DNA of 64,000 nt from Paramesorhizobium endophyticum (GTDB lineage Bacteria > Pseudomonadota > Alphaproteobacteria > Rhizobiales > Rhizobiaceae), in contig NZ_BMHH01000003.1 in assembly GCF_014640615.1 (NCBI RefSeq), positions 117,823 to 181,822 of the forward strand, in the 5' to 3' direction. Made by a program: the position numbers and the translations under genes. The notes beneath the pieces were generated by a model. That model had not been told where the DNA came from. It did no database searches and saw only the letters and a program-made list of their open reading frames with translations. Within the stretch, counting starts at the first letter, position 1, and each line of letters opens with the position of its first letter. This document shows, one piece after another, positions 9,324 to 20,291 of this stretch.

Positions 9324-10579
9324 CAATCCATATGCACCACATGCTCCACCGGCGCATTATGCGGCTGGAACAGTTTTCCGCGTTCGGCGGCGAGCACGAA
9401 GATCATGGCGATGACGCCAAGCACGAAATAGCCGGCGGCGATGGGGGTCGTGGTGCCGTTGAAGATTTGGCCGATAATGGCGCCGATCGTCGCGCCGATC
9501 AGCGTCTGGGTAAAACCCAGCACCGATGACGCCGTCCCCGCTACGCTGCCGAGCGGCTCCATTGCGAGCGAATTGAAATTCGCGCCGATGGAGCCGAAGC
9601 AGAACATGACAGTGGCGAACATCGCGATGAAGAGCGGGAAGGGAACCGGCCCGCGCAGCGACAGCACCAGCCAGATCATGCTGACCAGGGTGAAGACGAT
9701 GAGCATGGCGTGCGAGATCCGGCGCATCCCGTAGCGCCCAACCAGCCGCGAATTGAGGAAGGAAGACACCGCCATCGCGCCCGCCACGCCGGCGAAGGCG
9801 AGCGGGAACCACTTACCCAGTTCGTAGATCTCGACGTAGATCTGCTGCGCCGAATTGATGAAGCCGAAGAGCGAGCCGAGAAGGAAGGAACTGGCGAGCG
9901 TGTAGCAGAACGCCACGCGATTGCTGATCACGATGCCGAAGCCGTTGACGATCGAGCTTATCGTGAAGGGGCGGCGATCTCCCGGATGCAGCGTCTCGGG
10001 AAGGCGAAAGAAGGTCCATAGCATGACCACGAGCGCCATGACGGCCATGGAAGCGAAAATAAGGTGCCACTCGCCGAAGAGCATGATCATCTGCCCGGTG
10101 GCCGGCGCGATGACCGGCAGGATCATGAACACCATCATGACGAGCGACATGACCTCGGCCATCTGACGTCCGCCGAAAGTATCGCGCACGATGGAGACGG
10201 CAATAACCCGCGTGGCGGCCGCGCCCACACCTTGCAGCACACGGAAGGCGAGCAGGGCGGCAAAGCTATCCGCTAGCGCGGCCCCGACCGCCGATGCGAT
10301 ATAGATGGCAAGGCCGAAGAGTAGAGGCGGACGGCGGCCGAAGCGGTCACTGAGCGGGCCATAGGCGAGCTGGCAGACGCCGAAGCCCAGGAAATAGGCG
10401 GATATGACATATTGCCGGTGATTTTCCGAGGTGACGCCCAGGCTGGCGCCGATCTCCTGCAACCCTGGCAGCATGATGTCGATGGCAAGCGCGTTGATCG
10501 CCATCAATGCGGCGATGAGCGCGATGAATTCCACTCGTCCGAGCTGTTTCCTCGGTCGTTCCAATTGTGTCGTTTGCAA
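9323..10579 (-). CDS. Bcr/CflA-family multidrug efflux MFS transporter
   Basis: An inner-membrane proton-driven exporter with 12 predicted helices over 418 residues. MFS motif A (GPLSDRFGRRPPLL, about residues 73-86) and the drug-exporter motif C-like stretch (ILPVIAPATGQMI, about 153-165) identify the Bcr/CflA group (bicyclomycin, chloramphenicol and similar substrates). The actual substrate is unknown. It is monocistronic, with no regulator beside it. Confidence 0.88.
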   Translation of the reverse strand: MQTTQLERPRKQLGRVEFIALIAALMAINALAIDIMLPGLQEIGASLGVTSENHRQYVISAYFLGFGVCQLAYGPLSDRFGRRPPLLFGLAIYIASAVGAALADSFAALLAFRVLQGVGAAATRVIAVSIVRDTFGGRQMAEVMSLVMMVFMILPVIAPATGQMIMLFGEWHLIFASMAVMALVVMLWTFFRLPETLHPGDRRPFTISSIVNGFGIVISNRVAFCYTLASSFLLGSLFGFINSAQQIYVEIYELGKWFPLAFAGVAGAMAVSSFLNSRLVGRYGMRRISHAMLIVFTLVSMIWLVLSLRGPVPFPLFIAMFATVMFCFGSIGANFNSLAMEPLGSVAGTASSVLGFTQTLIGATIGAIIGQIFNGTTTPIAAGYFVLGVIAMIFVLAAERGKLFQPHNAPVEHVVHMD

Positions 10580-10738
10580 AATCGGGCCTCATGATCCGCT
10601 GGTGCATGATCCGGAATCCAACGTCGCGCCGGCAAAACGGCAGACAGTTCGGATGGGGTCATGCGACGAAAACAAGCGCTTGGGAAGCAGGATGCCTGCT
10701 TCAGTCCGGCAGCATCCCGTTCAAGCGTAATGAATCAA

Positions 10739-10768
10739 ACAACGCGAAAGGCGCCGGGTTGCCGGCGC
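10739..10768 (-). terminator. Terminator of grxD
   Basis: On the minus strand a perfect 8-bp GC stem (GGCGCCGG / CCGGCGCC, 10749-10768) with a 4-base loop is followed by TTTCGCGTTGTTT. The T-run is short. It lies 37 bases after the grxD stop. Confidence 0.65.
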
Positions 10769-10804
10769 CTCGGTAATTTCCGGAAATGGAAATTCAATGG
10801 CCGG

Positions 10805-11137
10805 TCAAGCTGCCTTGGTGGCAATGCCCTTGCCGGTGAAAAGTTCCTGCAACTCGCCCGCCTGGAACATCTCGCGTATGATATCGCAGCCGCCGATGAA
10901 CTCACCCTTCACATAAAGCTGCGGGATGGTCGGCCAGTTGGAATATTCCTTGATGCCCTGACGCAGTTCGTCCGAGGAAAGCACGTTGATGCCTTTGTAA
11001 TCGACGCCGATATAGTCGAGGATCTGAACGACCTGTCCGGAAAAACCGCATTGCGGGAAGCCGGGCGTGCCCTTCATGAAAAGCACGACGTCGTTGTTCT
11101 TGACTTCGCTGTCGATCAATTCGTTGATGCCGCTCAT
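10805..11137 (-). CDS. grxD: Monothiol glutaredoxin, Grx4/GrxD family
   Basis: A CGFS-type glutaredoxin of 110 residues that carries a [2Fe-2S] cluster with glutathione and partners with BolA in iron-sulfur trafficking and iron sensing. The active-site motif is PQCGFS (about residues 28-33). The [19 protein letters not shown] stretch (about 68-86) forms the glutathione site with the cis-Pro. In related genomes bolA and grxD are adjacent downstream of purL. Here they are separated by about 2.4 kb carrying an AraC regulator and a hydrolase. Confidence 0.95.
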   Translation of the reverse strand: MSGINELIDSEVKNNDVVLFMKGTPGFPQCGFSGQVVQILDYIGVDYKGINVLSSDELRQGIKEYSNWPTIPQLYVKGEFIGGCDIIREMFQAGELQELFTGKGIATKAA

Positions 11138-11236
11138 GGGGATCTTCCTTTCCGCGCCGGGGAAGAGCCCGGCAAGTAAGTATGGCTTGCTTATATTTAT
11201 TGCAGGACGCGCCGCGGTGCAATGCGACGAAAGCGA

Positions 11237-12262
11237 TTATCCTGACAGGGGAGCCGTCCTTTGCCGGTTTTGCTCGCGCCAGGCCGCCGGGCTGAGAGAG
11301 GTGACGCGCCTGAATTCCCGGTTGAAGTTGGATTTGGTCTGGAAACCTGCCTCCAACATCGCCGATGTCACCGGCATGTCCGTCTGCCCGAGCAACCGGC
11401 AGGCCTCGGCGATTCGGAAGTCGTTGATATATTGCGATACGTTGCGGCCCTTGCGCCGGTTGACCGCGCCCGAGATCGCCCGCGCCGGAACGCCCGCGCG
11501 CCGCGCCAGCCGCGAAAGGGTCAGGTTCTCGTCGCGAAACAGCTTTTGCTCGGTCATCAGCCGGTCGACGCGGTCGAGCACGTCCTGATCTTGCGCCGCA
11601 ATGGCCGCTTTGTCTTCCGGCTCCGCGACAGGCACGGCCTTGGCCCGCGCGGCGATGATCGCCGTGACACCGAGCAGAAGCAGCCAGAACAAATTGGCGT
11701 TCCCCACCAGCAGCGCGGCATTCCTGCCCTTGCTCCATTCGAAATCAAGGAAGATCGCCAGATCGAACAAGGCCGACAGGCAAAGCGACGCGGCGGCGAG
11801 GACAAGCGCGCGGTGCGCGGCGACGGCCCCTTCGAGCCGCGCCTCGTCGAGGCTATCAGGTCCCGTGCGGCCAAGGTTCAGGATCGCCAGCGCATATCCG
11901 ATGAAAAGCGCGATCAGCGCCGCGTCGATCCATTCCGGCGCGAGCAGCAACAATAAGACGATGCCCACCGGCGGCGCGACCAGGGAGAGCCATTGTATGG
12001 AATTTTTGTCCCGGTGAATGAGGCTGCGAAAGCTGGCCAGCACCAATGGCGGAACGCAGCCGGCCACCACGGGCAGCACATAACGCAGTTCCCTGATGTC
12101 ATAACCCCAGCGCAAGCCGACGATGATCGACTGCACGGCGCATAGCGCGACCAGCGCCAGAAACGGCCGATTGCCCCCGGCGTAACCGTGGTTACGCAGC
12201 AGCGAGACGAGCAGGACCGCAAGCAGCATGGCGACGGCGAAGGGAAGGGGAATGAAGATCAC
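11237..12262 (-). CDS. AraC-family regulator with an N-terminal membrane domain
   Basis: A 341-residue protein. Roughly residues 1-210 form about six or seven hydrophobic segments, the last near LFWLLLLGVTAIIAARA. After a short linker, residues about 230-335 form the AraC/XylS double helix-turn-helix (LTLSRLARRAGVPARAISGAVN and VTSAMLEAGFQTKSNFNREF, the latter with the typical SNFNREFRR end). Membrane-anchored AraC proteins of this type are thought to sense signals at the inner membrane. It is divergent from the secreted hydrolase gene (127-bp gap), its likely target. Confidence 0.85.
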   Translation of the reverse strand: MIFIPLPFAVAMLLAVLLVSLLRNHGYAGGNRPFLALVALCAVQSIIVGLRWGYDIRELRYVLPVVAGCVPPLVLASFRSLIHRDKNSIQWLSLVAPPVGIVLLLLLAPEWIDAALIALFIGYALAILNLGRTGPDSLDEARLEGAVAAHRALVLAAASLCLSALFDLAIFLDFEWSKGRNAALLVGNANLFWLLLLGVTAIIAARAKAVPVAEPEDKAAIAAQDQDVLDRVDRLMTEQKLFRDENLTLSRLARRAGVPARAISGAVNRRKGRNVSQYINDFRIAEACRLLGQTDMPVTSAMLEAGFQTKSNFNREFRRVTSLSPAAWREQNRQRTAPLSG

Positions 12263-12389
12263 GGCAACGCTACGGACTGATGTTTGACCAATCCATAATG
12301 GCCCGGATCGCGATTAAAGGCGACCTTGATCATGATCGAGGACGCGCCTGAGCACAATTGCGACTACGGTCGAGCCGCTGTCAATTCGG

Positions 12390-13433
12390 GTGAGGTACCC
12401 CTTCATGCTTTTTCACATTCTCTCTTTCGTCGCGCTGCTTTGCGCTGCAGCCGTCCCTTGTCATGCGGAAGCCGTAGGTGTGCAGCAGATTAGAGCTCCA
12501 TCCACGGCGCGAGGTATCGATCTCGATGTCACCGTTTGGTATCCAGCGGGTCAGGGCGGTGAGCCGGTCATGCTCGGCGGTAATGCGTTCTTCTTCGGAA
12601 CGCCCGCCATGCGTGATGCGCCGATAGCCAAGGGGAAGTTTCCCTTGATATTGCTCTCCCACGGTGCGGGCCTGTCGGGAAACGCGCAGGCGCTGAGCTG
12701 GATCGCGGCACCTTTGGCCCGTCATGGCTTTGTCGTGGCGGCTCCAACCCATCCCGGCAATACCGGCCCGAACCGGTCGGCAGCGGAGACGATGAAGCTC
12801 TGGCTGCGGCCTTCGGACATCAGCGATGCGTTGAGTGCAATGGAGAAAAACGCCCTTTTCAAAGGGCATCTCAAGCGCGGTAAGGTAGGTGTGCTCGGGC
12901 TTTCCATGGGTGGCGGCACGGCTCTCTCTGTGGCTGGCGCACGAATGAATCCGAAGCGTCTGGCTGGCTATTGCGATACGGACGCGCTTAATCCGTCGCT
13001 TTGCGATTGGGTCAGGCAGAGCGGTGTCGATCTGCACGCCATGGATATGAGCGCTGCCGGTCGCGATTATCGAGATAAGCGCATCAGGTTCGCCATGGCC
13101 GTTGATCCGGCACCGATTGACGTGTTTGAGGCTAAAAGCTTTGCGCAGATTTCTATTCCCGTGGAAATCATCAATCTCGGCCAGCCGGGAAATATCCCTG
13201 AAACCCTGGATGCTTCGAAAATCGCAACGATCATTCCACACGCCGCCTATGCCACAATAGCGCATGCGAGCCATTTCAGCATGTTTGCGGAATGTAAGCC
13301 CGGTGCGGCGGAACTGGCGGAATCGGAAAAGATCGGCGATCCGATTTGTTCGGATGGCGGTGGCGTGCGGAGCGAAATTCACGCGCGGCTGATCGATATG
13401 ACCGTCGCCGCCTTTAGCCGGGCGCTGAAGTGA
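12390..13433 (+). CDS. Secreted alpha/beta hydrolase (predicted dienelactone hydrolase-like)
   Basis: An exported esterase-like protein of 347 residues (342 if the ATG at 12405 is used) with a signal peptide ending near CHAEA. The oxyanion/strand region LILLSHGAG (about residues 85-93), the nucleophile elbow GLSMGGG (about 171-177) and a late His in HASHFSMF (about 291-298) give the Ser-Asp-His arrangement. DVTVWYPA near the start is typical of platelet-activating-factor-acetylhydrolase/dienelactone-hydrolase-like COG4188 proteins. Substrate unknown. Its AT content is a little higher than that of its neighbours. It is divergent from the membrane AraC regulator gene, suggesting a regulator-target pair. 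Confidence 0.75.
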   Translation: MRYPFMLFHILSFVALLCAAAVPCHAEAVGVQQIRAPSTARGIDLDVTVWYPAGQGGEPVMLGGNAFFFGTPAMRDAPIAKGKFPLILLSHGAGLSGNAQALSWIAAPLARHGFVVAAPTHPGNTGPNRSAAETMKLWLRPSDISDALSAMEKNALFKGHLKRGKVGVLGLSMGGGTALSVAGARMNPKRLAGYCDTDALNPSLCDWVRQSGVDLHAMDMSAAGRDYRDKRIRFAMAVDPAPIDVFEAKSFAQISIPVEIINLGQPGNIPETLDASKIATIIPHAAYATIAHASHFSMFAECKPGAAELAESEKIGDPICSDGGGVRSEIHARLIDMTVAAFSRALK

Positions 13434-13517
13434 ACTGACTATAGCGGCGCTGATGTGGACGGAAATGTTGGCTGGACAGCGGCGTTTCAGCTAACATCCA
13501 CAAAAATGGAGCGTCAC

Positions 13518-13751
13518 CTACTCCGGCGCGCTCGTCTGCAACGCCAATGCATGCAGCACGCCGCCCATATTGCCCTTGAGGGCGTCATAGACCATCTGGT
13601 GCTGCTGGACGCGGGATTTGCCACGGAAGCTCTCGGCAACGACCTCGGCGGCATAGTGGTCGCCATCGCCGGCGAGGTCACGGATCGTCACCTTTGCATC
13701 CGGAATCGCTTCCTCGATCATTTTTTGAATGTCGCGTGCGTCCATTGCCAT
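13518..13751 (-). CDS. bolA: BolA-family protein
   Basis: A small protein of 77 residues that forms heterodimers with CGFS glutaredoxins around a [2Fe-2S] cluster. The family core VTIRDLAGDGDHYAAEVVAE and the helix-turn FRGKSRVQQHQMVYDAL are intact. It belongs to the short group (YrbA/IbaG or BolA2-like) with the conserved His. The start at 13751 has GGGGAG 7 bases upstream. It lies downstream of purL on the same strand, 120 bp away. The gene would normally be followed directly by grxD. Confidence 0.92.
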   Translation of the reverse strand: MAMDARDIQKMIEEAIPDAKVTIRDLAGDGDHYAAEVVAESFRGKSRVQQHQMVYDALKGNMGGVLHALALQTSAPE

Positions 13752-13871
13752 ATGTCGTCTCCCCATGCAGGCGGTCGATCCCGCATTTGATTATCGTCTT
13801 CGAGTCGCGGAATGCCATCCTCACCATGATATGGAGAGGATGGCCGGTAGCGTCAATCCGTGTCTTTGGTG

Positions 13872-16085
<2,214 letters not shown>

Positions 16086-16272
16086 TCTGTCCGAGTTCTT
16101 CTTCTTCGTTCGGCCCAACGGGCGCTGCCGATTGTTTACCTGGGCCTATAAAGCAGTTCCTCTTTCGATGGAAGGCTCGGGGACCGATTCCGGTATTTGC
16201 GCGGCTTAAACATGGGGCAACTTTTCTCTGGGATGTTCGTTGGACAGAGTTGAGGCGACAGGAAGGACTCCT

Positions 16273-17424
16273 ATGTGGCGCTCGCTGCGGATCAGGACGC
16301 TCATTGCCGGCTTGCTGCTGGCCGTAAGTCTCGGGGGAGCGGAGGCGAAAGATCCGCAAGGCGCGCTCGGAGCGAATTTCAATGAGCATCTCGCTGATTT
16401 GCGGTTCGACGAGTTGGAGCTAGGTCGGACAAAATGGGTGCGCGGCTTCTATGCGATGCCGCTGGCCGACAAAAAAGCGCCCATGGACGATCCCGGAATC
16501 CGCAAGTTCCTGCAGGCCAGGGAACGCGGTTATGGAGTCGTGCTCAACATGAAATTCCCGTTTCAGAGACGGGCCTTTCCCAAGCCTGGGACACCCCAAA
16601 TGGCCAGGGAGATGCAGCGGGTGACCAAACTGCTGACCGCGGTGATGGGCCGGGTGGACATTCTCGTCATCGGAAACGAACCGTTCATCGAAAGCCGCCG
16701 GGCGGACCGCAACGAGAAGTTAAACGCGTTCTACGAATACATCACCAAACAAGTAATAGCCTTCCGTCGCGACAATTGCGGGGCCAACTGTTCGACACAG
16801 CTTTATCTTGGTGCGCTGAATCGTTTGCAGAGGGCGGAGAATCACACCGCTGCGACCGACCGCTGGGTCCGCTACGCTGCAAGTGAGCTGGATATAAAGG
16901 GCGTGGACATTCATCCCCATGTGGCTTCGATCGAAGACTCCCGGCCTTTCGTCGATTACGTGCTGCAACGGCTTCGGCCTGACCAGCGCTTCCTGGTCAC
17001 CGAGTTTTCGCTGGTCCGCCACTGGAAGAAGCATCTGACCGATGTTGCTCCCGCCGGTTTCCTCAGCCGATACGACATGGCGTCAAATTTGAAGGTCTGG
17101 CAGGTAATCGGCGCCGCGATCAAATCTCCATTTCCGCAGGAAAAGTGGAACGATTTCCTGGCTTCCAGCCCATGGTATGAAAGCCGGAGGAACTATATCT
17201 GCAACCAGATGGCGTTGTTCCGCGCCACCGAGCGTTTAGCGGTTGCTGCCCACGGCTATATACAGGGCCCCTCGGCCGCCGCGAACTGGGGACCGGACAA
17301 GACGCCATGGCTGCTCAATAGCGTATTCGCGCAGCAGACTGTGCGGAATTGGCCGGACGGTACGCCTGGCCGCGGATATGCCTGGATCGGCAATTTCCGC
17401 CATTGCGCCGAGCCCAATCCCTGA
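16273..17424 (+). CDS. Secreted glycoside-hydrolase-like (TIM-barrel, clan GH-A type) protein
   Basis: A 383-residue exported protein: a signal peptide, cleaved near GGAEA, then a single domain. VIGNEPFIE (Glu about 136) looks like the acid/base NEP motif at the end of strand 4, and FLVTEFSL (Glu about 244) like the nucleophile at strand 7. GVDIHPH lies between them, as in clan GH-A hydrolases. Cysteines CGANC could pair in the periplasm. The family number and substrate cannot be named. The start at 16273 is chosen because GGAAGGA lies 6 bases upstream; a TTG 33 bases earlier is less likely. It is convergent with the MocR gene and sits in the purL-purQ gap. Confidence 0.6.
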   Translation: MWRSLRIRTLIAGLLLAVSLGGAEAKDPQGALGANFNEHLADLRFDELELGRTKWVRGFYAMPLADKKAPMDDPGIRKFLQARERGYGVVLNMKFPFQRRAFPKPGTPQMAREMQRVTKLLTAVMGRVDILVIGNEPFIESRRADRNEKLNAFYEYITKQVIAFRRDNCGANCSTQLYLGALNRLQRAENHTAATDRWVRYAASELDIKGVDIHPHVASIEDSRPFVDYVLQRLRPDQRFLVTEFSLVRHWKKHLTDVAPAGFLSRYDMASNLKVWQVIGAAIKSPFPQEKWNDFLASSPWYESRRNYICNQMALFRATERLAVAAHGYIQGPSAAANWGPDKTPWLLNSVFAQQTVRNWPDGTPGRGYAWIGNFRHCAEPNP

Positions 17425-17427
17425 CGC

Positions 17428-18840
17428 CTATTCCATCCCGTCAAACCCGGCCCCGGCATTGTCTAGGAGGCGGCGGAGGATGGTGAAGCCGCGGCGGACC
17501 TCTTCGCGGCTTTCAAGCGTGGAGAAGGCGACGCGGACGCAATGGCAGATGCGGTCCGCCTGACCGACCTTGAAGGCATCCGCTTCCAGAATGGCGATGC
17601 CTGCATCAAGGGCGGCATCCTTGAAGGTGCCGGGCAGCCAGGGGTCGGGCAGGGTGAGCCAGATATAGGGGCAGCGGGGGTGACTGGCAAATTTGTGTCC
17701 GGCCAGCACCTCGCGGGCGATGGCCTCGCGCTCGCTCATTTCGTCAACCACCGCCGCCTTGAAGCGCGCTGCCTCGCCGCTGAGGACCAGCCGTGCCGTC
17801 GCCTCCGTCATCGCGTAGGGCAGGCCACCGGTCATCAGCTTCTTGGCGTTGATGATCTGCCGGATAAAAGCGGGGGGAGCGGAAACCCAGCCGATCCGCA
17901 GCCCCGCGCTCAATGTCTTGGAGACGCCGGAGACATGGAAAGTCCGCTGCGGCGCAATTGCGGCGAAGGGCGTCGGCGCGTCATCGAGCGCATTACCGTA
18001 AATGTCGTCCTCGACGATCCAGACATTGTAGGCCTGCGCGATTTCCGCGATGCGCCGGCGATTTTCCTCCGGAATGATCGTCATGGTCGGGTTGTTGAGC
18101 GTTGGGATGATCACCAGCATCTTCGGATGGTCACGCGCGCAGACACGCTCGAAATCATCAGGATCGAGCCCCTCGTCGCCGCCGCGCACCTTGATGGCGC
18201 GCCGACCGATCAGCGCCGCGCCGCGGGCGAGGGGGCTGTAGGTCAAATCTTCGAAAGCGATCCGGTCGCCGGGCATGGTCATGGCGGCGATGATGTTCCC
18301 GATGCCGCTGAGCGCGCCCATTACCGGAATGACCGTCTCGGTGGCAGGGCGCCATCCGCCCGTGGCGAGCCATTGCGCGCCCGCCTCGCGCCAACCATCC
18401 GACATTGTACGGGTGTAATCCTGCGCCAGATGCGGCTCTTCGATGAAAATCCGCGCGAGCAGCGGCCCGATCACCGCCGACTGGCCGACATCGATCGCCG
18501 CGGTCGAATCCATGCGCAAGGCATTGGCAAGCGGCGGCGGCAGATCGATCCTCGCGTCCCGGTAGACCATGGCGGCGGCCAGCGGTGCCGCATCATCCCG
18601 CTCCCGCACATAGGTTCCCCGGCCCACCTCGCCGGCGACGAGGCCGCGCTCGGCGGCCAGCGCATAGGCCCGGCTGATTGTCCCTATTGTCACCTTCAGA
18701 TCATAGGCCAGGTCCCGCTGCGGCGGCAGGCGCATGCCCGCCGGGAGGGTGCCATTGCCGATGTCGCGGTCCATCGCATCCGCGATGGCCACGTATTTAG
18801 GTCCGGTAAGGCCGGATAGGTCGGGAATCCATTTTGTCAT
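17428..18840 (-). CDS. MocR/GabR-type regulator (GntR winged helix fused to aminotransferase fold)
   Basis: A 470-residue cytoplasmic regulator. Residues about 12-78 form the GntR winged helix (LPAGMRLPPQRDLAYDLKVTIGTISRAYALAAERGLV). The rest is a fold-type I aminotransferase domain, with the aspartate of VEDDIYG that holds the PLP pyridine nitrogen and the Schiff-base lysine in SGVSKTLSAGLRIGW (about 304-318). Such proteins bind PLP and sense an amino compound rather than transaminate. The gene is divergent from DUF1127-phzF. An inverted and direct repeat overlapping its own start suggests autoregulation. Confidence 0.92.
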   Translation of the reverse strand: MTKWIPDLSGLTGPKYVAIADAMDRDIGNGTLPAGMRLPPQRDLAYDLKVTIGTISRAYALAAERGLVAGEVGRGTYVRERDDAAPLAAAMVYRDARIDLPPPLANALRMDSTAAIDVGQSAVIGPLLARIFIEEPHLAQDYTRTMSDGWREAGAQWLATGGWRPATETVIPVMGALSGIGNIIAAMTMPGDRIAFEDLTYSPLARGAALIGRRAIKVRGGDEGLDPDDFERVCARDHPKMLVIIPTLNNPTMTIIPEENRRRIAEIAQAYNVWIVEDDIYGNALDDAPTPFAAIAPQRTFHVSGVSKTLSAGLRIGWVSAPPAFIRQIINAKKLMTGGLPYAMTEATARLVLSGEAARFKAAVVDEMSEREAIAREVLAGHKFASHPRCPYIWLTLPDPWLPGTFKDAALDAGIAILEADAFKVGQADRICHCVRVAFSTLESREEVRRGFTILRRLLDNAGAGFDGME

Positions 18841-18891
18841 GGTGACAATGTTTAGGTTGAAAACAAAATGGAGTCAATGAATGGTGACAAT
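18834..18891. promoter_or_regulatory. Candidate MocR operator: inverted repeat plus spaced direct repeat
   Basis: TTGTCA-TGG-TGACAA (18835-18849) is a perfect dyad over the regulator's start codon. The 11-mer ATGGTGACAAT occurs at 18839-18849 and again at 18881-18891, 42 bp apart (about four helical turns) in the same orientation. Spaced direct repeats are the known binding pattern of MocR/GabR regulators. The function is inferred. Confidence 0.5.
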
Positions 18892-19195
18892 CGGGCGGAA
18901 GAGAGGATTTGCGCGTGAGGAAATGGATACAATAAAGACAATGACGCCCAGAATACGGGCAAAATATCCGACATGCCAGCAAAAGCGGGATATCGAAGTA
19001 CAGGCAATGCCGGCAACAATCCGGCAATGGACCGCCTGGATTTTGCACGGCTTCGAGGTGTGGCGCAGCCGCAGGACGCTTCTGGAACTGACGGAAGATC
19101 AATTGCGCGATATAGGGCTGTCATCAGACGAAGCTTTTCAGGAAGGACGCCGCCCGATCTGGGATCGCAGGACGAAATATGACTGGTGGAGGTGA
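18881..19195 (+). CDS. DUF1127 (YjiS-like) small protein
   Basis: Up to 104 residues. The C-terminal half is the DUF1127 domain (FEVWRSRRTLLELTEDQLRDIGLS, about residues 58-81), an Arg-rich helical motif common in alphaproteobacteria and linked in some members to RNA turnover and phosphate or carbon metabolism. The start is uncertain: the ATG at 18881 lies inside the candidate operator repeat, and internal ATGs (18923, or the one giving MPATIRQW near 19008) would give the usual short length. It stops one base before the phzF start, so the two genes form an operon. Confidence 0.7.
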   Translation: MVTIGRKRGFAREEMDTIKTMTPRIRAKYPTCQQKRDIEVQAMPATIRQWTAWILHGFEVWRSRRTLLELTEDQLRDIGLSSDEAFQEGRRPIWDRRTKYDWWR

Positions 19196-20044
19196 ATGAT
19201 GAGTGCTTCGGTTCATATGGTGGATGTTTTCGGGTCGGAGGCGATTTCAGGCAATCCTCTGGCCGTCATAACCGGCACCGGTGATCTTTCGACCGACGAG
19301 ATGCAGCGTCTGGCGCGCTGGTTCAATCTGTCGGAAACGACCTTCCTGCTGCCGCCGACGCATCCGGAAGCCGATTATCGTGTCCGCATTTTTGCCTTGT
19401 CGGGGGAGCTGCCGTTTGCCGGGCATCCCACGCTCGGCACCTGCCATGTCTGGCTTCAGTCAGGCGTCGCGCCGAAGAATGGTAGGGAAATCGTGCAGGA
19501 ATGCGGGGCAGGGCTGGTCACTATCCGGCGCGATCAGGACCGGCTCGCATTCGCGCCGCCGCCGCTTATCCGTTCCGGCGCGCCTTCCGTTGAAGAATTG
19601 ACGGAGGCCCAGCAGTTTCTCGGCGTCAAGGCTGACGAGATCGTCGATGCTGCCTGGATCGACAACGGTCCCGGATGGCTTGGCATAAGGCTGGCATCTG
19701 CCGAGCAAATCCTGTCGCTGAAGCCAGCAAGCAACTGGCACCGGCATATCGATATCGGGGTGGTCGGTCCTCATGCGGCCGGTGGCGATACTGCCTTCGA
19801 AGTGCGGGCGTTTTTCAGCAATCATCAAGGCACGACCGTGGAAGACCCCGTGACCGGTAGCCTCAACGCCTCGCTGGCGCAATGGCTGTTCGCAACCGGC
19901 GTGGCGGATGGCGATTACATCGCCGCGCAAGGCACCTGTCTCGGCCGCCGTGGGCGGGTTTATGTCAGCCGCGATGAGGCAGGTCAGTTGTGGGTCGGCG
20001 GTGAGGTCCGCATGCATGTTGAAGGGATACTGCGGGGGATGTAG
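19196..20044 (+). CDS. PhzF-family isomerase/epimerase-like protein
   Basis: A 282-residue member of the PhzF fold (diaminopimelate-epimerase-like). VDVFGSEAISGNPLAVI (about residues 9-25), the catalytic glutamate region NLSETTFLL (about 44-52), LPFAGHPTLGT (about 72-82) and DPVTGSLNASLAQWL (about 219-233) are all conserved. The substrate is unknown for most family members. It starts directly after the DUF1127 stop and lies opposite a PLP-binding MocR regulator gene, which suggests metabolism of an amino compound under that regulator. Confidence 0.88.
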   Translation: MMSASVHMVDVFGSEAISGNPLAVITGTGDLSTDEMQRLARWFNLSETTFLLPPTHPEADYRVRIFALSGELPFAGHPTLGTCHVWLQSGVAPKNGREIVQECGAGLVTIRRDQDRLAFAPPPLIRSGAPSVEELTEAQQFLGVKADEIVDAAWIDNGPGWLGIRLASAEQILSLKPASNWHRHIDIGVVGPHAAGGDTAFEVRAFFSNHQGTTVEDPVTGSLNASLAQWLFATGVADGDYIAAQGTCLGRRGRVYVSRDEAGQLWVGGEVRMHVEGILRGM

Positions 20045-20090
20045 GGGAGGAGTGAGATTTGCAGTTGATGAAAACAACGCTATGGCGAAT

Positions 20091-20250
20091 CCCCTTCACC
20101 TCGCCCTTCGAGGCTCGCTTCGCGAGCACCTCAGGATGAGGGTGAAGGGGCGACGGCGCTTCAGAATATGGGAAGGGGCGCGGCGCTCCAGCAGCCCTCA
20201 TGGTGAGGTGTGAATGAAGCGTAGCGGAATGAGCCTCGAACCACGAGGGC
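20091..20250. repeat. Pair of palindromic intergenic repeats
   Basis: The 247-bp gap after phzF holds two hairpin elements. The first (about 20091-20141) has outer arms CCCCTTCACCTC / GAGGGTGAAGGGG with an inner CGAGG-type hairpin. The second (20193-20250) pairs GCCCTCATGGT with ACCACGAGGGC. Both read like the abundant CCTCATGGTGAGG...CCTCGAACCACGAGG repeats of Rhizobiales intergenic regions. No coding potential is evident. Confidence 0.65.
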
Positions 20251-20291
20251 GCTTGGCGCGGATGCCTTGAAAACAAAAATGTTTCGAGGCG

